Below the pieces are notes generated by a model. The model was given only the letters and a program-made list of their open reading frames with translations, was not told where the DNA came from and ran no database searches. 64,000 nt of DNA from Orientia tsutsugamushi (lineage in GTDB: Bacteria; Pseudomonadota; Alphaproteobacteria; Rickettsiales; Rickettsiaceae). The DNA lies in the NCBI RefSeq assembly GCF_900327275.1, contig NZ_LS398548.1, positions 1,488,001-1,552,000 of the forward strand, in the 5' to 3' direction. Of the stretch, positions 59,001 through 64,000 are shown one piece after another. Both the position numbers and the translations under genes were made by a program. Each line of letters starts with the position of its first letter. Position 1 is the first letter of the stretch.

Positions 59001-59645
59001 ATGATATTAAAATCTAAGACTAAGTATACCTTACATAGCGCTATTCAAGATGGTGATATTAAAAAAGTGAAGCAGCTTATTAATAAGGATAGTACACTTG
59101 TCAATTCAAAATATAAAGATGGCACTACTGCTTTATCTGTGGCTTTAAAATATAAGAATCTACCTATTGCCGAGATTTTACTAAGCAATGGAGCTAACGT
59201 AAACGCACAAGATAATGATGGGCACACTGCTTTACATCTTGTTGTTGACACAATTCAAGTATATTATGAATTTTTCGAAAAATATCCTATCTATTGCAAT
59301 GATCATATAGCATTACTGCTAAAATATAATGCTGATGTAAATATCGAAAATAATCAAGGTAATACACCTTTATCTGATGCTGTTGAATGCAGATGTATAG
59401 AACCTTTAGCAATTATGCTAAAACATAATTCTACTGGTATTAATAAAAAATATGATGAAGGAGAAACACTACTACATATCGCTGTTCGTAATGAAATCAT
59501 AGATGTTATACAGCTTTTGATTGATTATGGTGCTGATATTGATGCAAAAGATGATAACGGCATGACTCCTATAGATTACGCTGCTAAAAGCGGTAATGCA
59601 GATGTATTCAACTTTCTAACGGAACAATCAGTCCCATGGTATTAG
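59001..59645 (+). CDS. Ankyrin-repeat protein (complete copy)
   Basis: 214 residues with five to six ankyrin repeats from about residue 8 to 205 (YTLHSAIQDGDIKKVKQLI, GTTALSVALKYKNLPIAEIL, GHTALHLVVDTI, GNTPLSDAVECR, GETLLHIAVRN, GMTPIDYAAKSGNADVF). No F-box or other domain. It lies 11 bp after the alarmone hydrolase gene. It is the parental form of the fusion at 35189-35818, which lacks the first ~32 residues. Probably a secreted or cytoplasmic adaptor carried by the RAGE. Confidence 0.88.
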   Translation: MILKSKTKYTLHSAIQDGDIKKVKQLINKDSTLVNSKYKDGTTALSVALKYKNLPIAEILLSNGANVNAQDNDGHTALHLVVDTIQVYYEFFEKYPIYCNDHIALLLKYNADVNIENNQGNTPLSDAVECRCIEPLAIMLKHNSTGINKKYDEGETLLHIAVRNEIIDVIQLLIDYGADIDAKDDNGMTPIDYAAKSGNADVFNFLTEQSVPWY

Positions 59646-59747
59646 GTTTTAACAGATAGCTAATATGTTAATGCTAATAAAGAAAGTTGACGCAGAATAC
59701 AATTAATATTAAGCTTCATAAAAATATTGTAATTAGATAGAACTGCT

Positions 59748-60296
59748 ATGAGTATTTTGAAATCACCTTTACAACCGTGTTATGCAGTTATGTTAGCATT
59801 CGTTGTATTATCTTCACCATCGATATGTACAGCGAATAATAATGTAAACTTCAATGCTTTCAAAGATAGTATTGATACTTCACAATTCTATATAAAATTT
59901 TCAACTGGTATTGCTACTAACTACGACACATTAGAAGCTGGAGTTGGTTATAGATTAGATCGGCACAGAATGGATGTAAGATTAGGATTTATGTGTCATC
60001 ACAACTGTAGAGATAACTTTGTTCAAGGAAATTATTATTATAATATAATTGAAGGTAACAAAGCATCAATTTTTGTTACAGGTGGCCTAGTATCAGTTTT
60101 CAATGGTGATAGCGGTACTGGTATAGACTTAGGAGTTGGTACAACAATAAACTTATCAAGAGATACATATTTAGACGGAGTTGGTACAACAATAAACTTA
60201 TCAAGAGATACATATTTAGACATTGAATGTAGCACAATTGCTAACTATAGACCACTTCCTATTCATATACGATTTGGATTGCGGGTTCACATTTAA
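59748..60296 (+). CDS. Small outer-membrane beta-barrel-like protein with 15-residue duplication
   Basis: 182 residues. The signal peptide ends near SICTANN, then beta-strand-like units as in 34639-35142. A perfect 45-bp tandem repeat at 60132-60176 and 60177-60221 duplicates GVGTTINLSRDTYLD, which the other copy has once. The duplication keeps the frame and would add one strand-turn unit. The gene converges on dam with a 3-bp gap. Confidence 0.65.
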   Translation: MSILKSPLQPCYAVMLAFVVLSSPSICTANNNVNFNAFKDSIDTSQFYIKFSTGIATNYDTLEAGVGYRLDRHRMDVRLGFMCHHNCRDNFVQGNYYYNIIEGNKASIFVTGGLVSVFNGDSGTGIDLGVGTTINLSRDTYLDGVGTTINLSRDTYLDIECSTIANYRPLPIHIRFGLRVHI

Positions 60297-60299
60297 TAA

Positions 60300-61109
60300 C
60301 TAGCAAGTTTTATAGTTAGTAATGATTAGTTCATTAACAGGATTGCGTTGTTCATTGATTGAGTATACGACTGTAACGGTATTGATATTAAAATCTTTGT
60401 ATAAGTCTCTAATAAAGGCAGTATTATTATTTGAGATCATAATCTTAACACCTTTATTTGTTAATTCTTTGACAAAATCCCGTAATCTAATTTGATCTTT
60501 TTCATCAAATGGAAGTCTAGTATAGAACCGTTCTCCAGATTTATGATAAGGAGGATCAAAATAAACAAAATCATTTTGTTGAGGCTCTATAAATGAAAAA
60601 TCTGTAGCATAAATTGATACACCATGTAGAAGGCGGCTGCATTGATTTATTCTAGATGCAATATGGAGTTTAATGTAGCATTCACCAGAAAATGTTTGAG
60701 CAGATTGTCCATTTTTGTAGACTCTATAAATTCCCCTAAAAGAATATTTATTAAGATATATAAATTTTGCGGTAATTTCATTCGGATTATTACTATATTT
60801 GTTTTTAACTTTATAATAATAATCCTTCGAATGATGTTTGTGATATAAACTTAGTAATCTATTGACCTCATTAGGATTATTTTTAACAGCATTATAGCTA
60901 GTAATTAAATCAAGATTGATGTCAGACAAAAAACATTGTTTAAAAAGATGCCTAACTTGAAAAAATAAAGCACCTCCACCAAGGAATGGTTCATAGTAAT
61001 TATAGTGTGGACCTTGAGGAAGATGTTCTATTAATTTATTAACAATTCTTCGTTTACTACCAATCCAATGAAGAAAAGGCTTAGACTTATTAGCAACAGC
61101 TACTGACAC
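60300..61109 (-). CDS. dam: Dam-type DNA adenine-N6 methyltransferase
   Basis: A D12-class methylase of 269 residues, normal length for Dam. The SAM-binding motif is EPFLGGGALFF (about residues 40-50) and the catalytic motif is FDPPYHKSGERF (about 185-196). The N-terminus KPFLHWIGSKRR is typical. Expected to methylate GATC, though the target is inferred. Intact here and decayed at 34296-34618. Carried at the end of the RAGE cargo block, it could mark or protect element DNA. Confidence 0.9.
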   Translation of the reverse strand: MSVAVANKSKPFLHWIGSKRRIVNKLIEHLPQGPHYNYYEPFLGGGALFFQVRHLFKQCFLSDINLDLITSYNAVKNNPNEVNRLLSLYHKHHSKDYYYKVKNKYSNNPNEITAKFIYLNKYSFRGIYRVYKNGQSAQTFSGECYIKLHIASRINQCSRLLHGVSIYATDFSFIEPQQNDFVYFDPPYHKSGERFYTRLPFDEKDQIRLRDFVKELTNKGVKIMISNNNTAFIRDLYKDFNINTVTVVYSINEQRNPVNELIITNYKTC

Positions 61110-61482
61110 ATGAAGTTTAATTAATTTCTGTTAGTTGAATCTCTATTGAGATTATACCAGAAAACAGCTTGTAATGCTAGTAATAATAACGCTTACAAGA
61201 CTTTTTATGTATCCTTTTTGAATAAGATTTATTATTGATTATAACCATAAGTAAGGAATGTAATAATTTTACATCAACATTAGATTATTATGTAAAAATT
61301 TAACCTAAAAATTAAAAGATTTTAATAGACTAATAAAAATTATAATGCTACTCTATACCTTATATTATCTAGGTTTCAAAACTTTGATGATAATAAGCTG
61401 AAGATTAAATAAGATAAAGTATGAAGCTTTTAACTTTAATCTTCAGCAACCATTTTTTCAACAAAAATAGTAGGGGAATTCT
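61110..61482. other. Non-coding gap upstream of dam and of the kinase-like fragment
   Basis: AT-rich, with a small hairpin (CTTGTAATG...TTACAAG near 61169-61201). It probably holds divergent promoters for dam and the downstream fragment; no gene is seen. Confidence 0.4.
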
Positions 61483-61740
61483 ATGCCTATTGAAGACGAA
61501 GGTCAAAATAAAATCAATAAATTAACTGAAAATTATCTACAGAGGGAATTAATAGCACAACAATAAAACAGATAGACGCTGAATTGCAAAAACTATACTG
61601 TCAGCTAGAGGAATCTGGGCAAGTAAGCATAAAACTCATAGAGTGGATACAATATTTTAGGCGAATAGTAAATGACTATAATAAAAAAAAGGTAAATATA
61701 ATAGCTTCTCTAAATGGAATAATTTTTTTATTTAGACAAT
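61483..61740 (+). pseudogene. 5' fragment of the kinase-like gene
   Basis: Matches the first ~85 codons of 31903-32679 (MPIEDEGQNKINKL...). One A is lost in the run at 61529-61532 (A4 here, A5 there), so the frame breaks after about 16 codons. It ends where the IS5-type element begins at 61740; the matching gene continues as RQYIASTN, which is absent here. Confidence 0.85.
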
Positions 61741-62649
61741 AGACCTCTTTCGAAACTGGTTAAGGTAGTTCAAAATTATAAATGCCAGAGATCAAATTAA
61801 ATCTACGAGAGAATCTTTTACGTCTATTTCGATATTTGTCAGCAATAATCTTGAACCGTTTTAGCATAGCAATAACGTTTTCATTGACAACTCTTTCTCC
61901 TGCTAACCTATGATTATTCTTTTTATCATTTTTAGTTAAAGGAATTTTCTTGCTTTTTTTTCTTTGGCAATTCAGAATTATTGTGAATTTTTTGTATACC
62001 TTGATATCCTGTGTCAGTAATCGCTTTAACTTTAGGATGAATAAGAATTTTGGATTCCTTAAATAATCTAAAGTCATGTTTTTTATAGTTAGAAAAATCT
62101 GTACATATTACTTGGTTGGTTTTCTTGTCTACCACTATTTGAGTTTTTAGTGTATGCCAGTTCTTCTTTCCTGAATAATAGAATTTTTGTTTTTTTTATG
62201 TCTTTCTATAGGAGTCTCAGTAGCATCAATCAAGACTACTTCATAATTCATATCACTCTTCATTATAGCTTTACGACCTGGAAGAGCAAAGTTTTGGTGT
62301 TTAACTAGGGTGTCTTCTACCCATTTTACAGCTTTATATGCTGAACTTTCACTAATTCCATAGTTCTGACCTATATGGAAATAAGTACGGTATTCTCTAA
62401 GGTATTCTAACACCATCAGCAACTGTTCCTCCAAATTGAGCTTATTTTTACGTCCACCTTTTGATTTCTTAAGACCATCAGCTTTCCTCAAAATATCCAC
62501 CATCTTTGAAAATGTCCTCTTCCTTACTCCTGTTAATCGACGAAATTTTTCATCCTTTAACTCTTTAATCTGATCTAATTTCATTATTACTTCAAATTAG
62601 ATTTTTATAACACCATTCTACATCATTCTCTAGTTTCGAAAGAAGTCTA
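61740..62649 (-). mobile_element. IS5-type insertion sequence, transposase frameshifted
   Basis: A 910-bp element with TAGACCTCTTTCGAAAC and GTTTCGAAAGAAGTCTA ends. The transposase starts at 62584 (MKLDQIKELKDEKFRRLTGV) and keeps an intact N-terminal HTH and first Asp block (VLIDATETPIER) to about 62190. It then shifts frame in an A-run near 62185-62190 and again near 61960; the C-terminal DTGYQG and ERVVNENV blocks are in other phases (62135-61760). The best-preserved copy in the window, but not active. Confidence 0.88.
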
Positions 62650-62773
62650 TTATGTACTTTATCAAGCCACATGAATAACTTGCTATATTCATTGTCTTTA
62701 TACCAACTTATTATGCTTCTCTAACCACCAAGTAGACAGGGTTTTGCATGAACTTACTATTGTCTTTTATAAC

Positions 62774-64000
62774 CTACTTGAGTGCTATATTTTGTAATCC
62801 TTTTTGTGCTTTATGATTCTTATATACTAAATTTCCTAGTTTGGTTAACTCTATTCCCCAAATGTCTTCTAGTTGCGAAACTTGCCACCGATTTTGTATT
62901 GCATTACGCACATTGCACTCAATCTTTAAATACTCCTCAAATAATAAATCTTGTAATTTTATTTTTTCTACCACGTATAATTTGGTCTCTTGTGTTTTGA
63001 TATACTCCTTACAGTTTCTCAATACTTTAAATTCATTTATGCTATTATATGAATATGATTTTAGCTCGAATTTATGAGCAACATTCGGTTCAGATATTAT
63101 TAGTTGTGCTGTACCTTTTGCTCCCTGTCTTGCAGTTCTACCAAATGCTTGTTCTTCTACTCTCAAATTTTCAGGCAAAAAAGCAACTATTACATCTCCT
63201 GAATTCACTTCATCTTTGACTGCTAAATACTCATAATTATCATTTCGAGAATATAATCTTACTTTATCTGAATCATAGCCAACAACTGAAATGAAGCGTT
63301 CACGAATCTCTATCGCATCTTTGATTGTTGCACAAATAATAAGTACAGCTCTTCCTTTTTCAACTTCATCAAGTATGCTACTTGTTATTCTACCATGCCA
63401 TGTTGTTTCATTGTTTTGTATATCTCCATCAATTTCTTCAAATTGTTTTGGTTTATAAGTTGGCATAAACCCAATATTTACTCCATATACAGAACGTACT
63501 AGTTCTTGAGCAGAATCAGACCCAATGGTACCTGTTCATACCATATAACTTTTGCCCATAATGTTTGAAATATCCTAAATTAGAAATAAAACTTGTGACT
63601 AAATTTTCTGATGTTAGTTTTAACCCATGTTTTATCTGTAGAAACTGATGTAAATAATCAGTCCAATGGCAATTTGATCTTATTATTCCTGTACTTACAT
63701 AATCAACTGGAATAATATCTAAATTATCATTATCTCTCTTAGCAATTATATAATCTTCATTCTCTTTGAAAAACTGTGCTTGAAATGCTGAAGATGCAAT
63801 AACTTCCGACTGATATAGAATAAAATCTTTTAAGAAATTAGGTACTTGCAGTTCACCTCCAGTAACCATCTCTTGAATCAGATCCTTTAAAATTCCAATA
63901 ACAAAAGCATAGTGATCACTGATATAATATTCACTACTATCTTTTCCTAAAATTAGTTCTCCATCTTTATATTCGAACTCTCCATTTATATATATTGTTT
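62774..64000 (-). pseudogene. SecA-like ATPase/helicase, frameshifted, 5' end outside the window
   Basis: The upstream frame (from beyond 64000 to 63516) carries HWTDYLHQFLQIKHG and FISNLGYFKHYGQKLYGM, matching the SecA region before its GMTGT motif. An extra A at about 63527-63530 then shifts the frame. TGTIGSDSAQELV and GFMPTYKPKQF continue in the second phase to 62774, with helicase motif VI-like EEQAFGRTARQGAKGTAQL. It is not the housekeeping SecA; the preprotein and zinc domains are not seen. The product may be a SecA-like protein found in Rickettsiales, function unknown. Confidence 0.7.

Noticed and set aside
1-64000. CRISPR array or cas genes
   Set aside because: No regularly spaced direct repeats and no Cas-like frames were seen; all repeats found are IS ends, MITEs or gene duplications.

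Overview
The window is AT-rich, dense in pseudogenes and saturated with repeats. It looks like the chromosome of Orientia tsutsugamushi (Rickettsiales, obligate intracellular). The supporting evidence is a degraded F-type/Ti-type conjugative element of the kind called RAGE (Rickettsiales amplified genetic element), ankyrin-repeat genes (one with an F-box-like C-terminus), hydrolase-only SpoT-like genes, histidine-kinase-like fragments, DnaA-like/DnaB replication genes, Sca-like autotransporters and many decayed insertion sequences. This identification comes from protein families and layout; no database search was run.

Layout. 1-890: relic of a group II intron reverse transcriptase. 953-1573: intact clpP, a housekeeping gene. 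1731-2911: a MITE and nested IS5/IS630 debris. 3347-26439: a RAGE. It begins with a frameshifted tyrosine integrase, then a tra operon on the + strand (traL, E, K, pilin-like, B, V, C, U, trbC, traN, F, H, G, D). The operon is interrupted by an ankyrin/F-box gene inside traC and by two unknown genes between traN and traF. A Rpn-type nuclease and a broken Ti-type TraA relaxase/helicase follow on the - strand, and a truncated Ti-type traD diverges from traA. 26658-28604: a coiled-coil autotransporter. 29283-38838: RAGE cargo, namely traD(Ti), a small alarmone hydrolase, two degenerate histidine kinases, unknown genes, a spoT::ankyrin fusion, dnaB and a DnaA-like initiator. 38848-39858: an IS5-type element nested in an IS630-derived MITE. 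40252-49964: non-RAGE genes, including a long helical protein, a phage/GTA portal protein, an XRE regulator, a second coiled-coil autotransporter, tRNA-Arg(UCU), an ankyrin protein and a single-pass membrane protein with a tyrosine-motif tail. 49985-53065: scraps of another RAGE (traU split by a group II intron, traC::traW fusion, spoT relic). 54317-55498: an MFS transporter. 55660-61740: a second copy of the RAGE cargo block in inverted orientation relative to 34.3-37.5 kb, with several genes better preserved. 61740-62649: an IS5-type element. 62774-64000: a frameshifted SecA-like ATPase running off the window.

As a system, the tra genes would build an F-like mating-pair apparatus coupled by TraD to a Ti-type TraA relaxase. 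Here nearly every conjugation gene is broken, several by single-base changes in homopolymer runs. The cargo genes (alarmone hydrolase, kinase-like proteins, ankyrin proteins, Dam methylase) are more often intact than the transfer genes, which suggests that the passengers rather than transfer are being kept. The most noteworthy items are the membrane protein with an immunoreceptor-like tyrosine tail (48882-49964), a gene broken at a tetranucleotide repeat (55917-56251), the ankyrin/F-box gene whose stop codon lies at its junction with traC, the spoT::ank fusion, the paired pseudo-kinases, and MITEs whose sequence shows how they arose from full IS ends.
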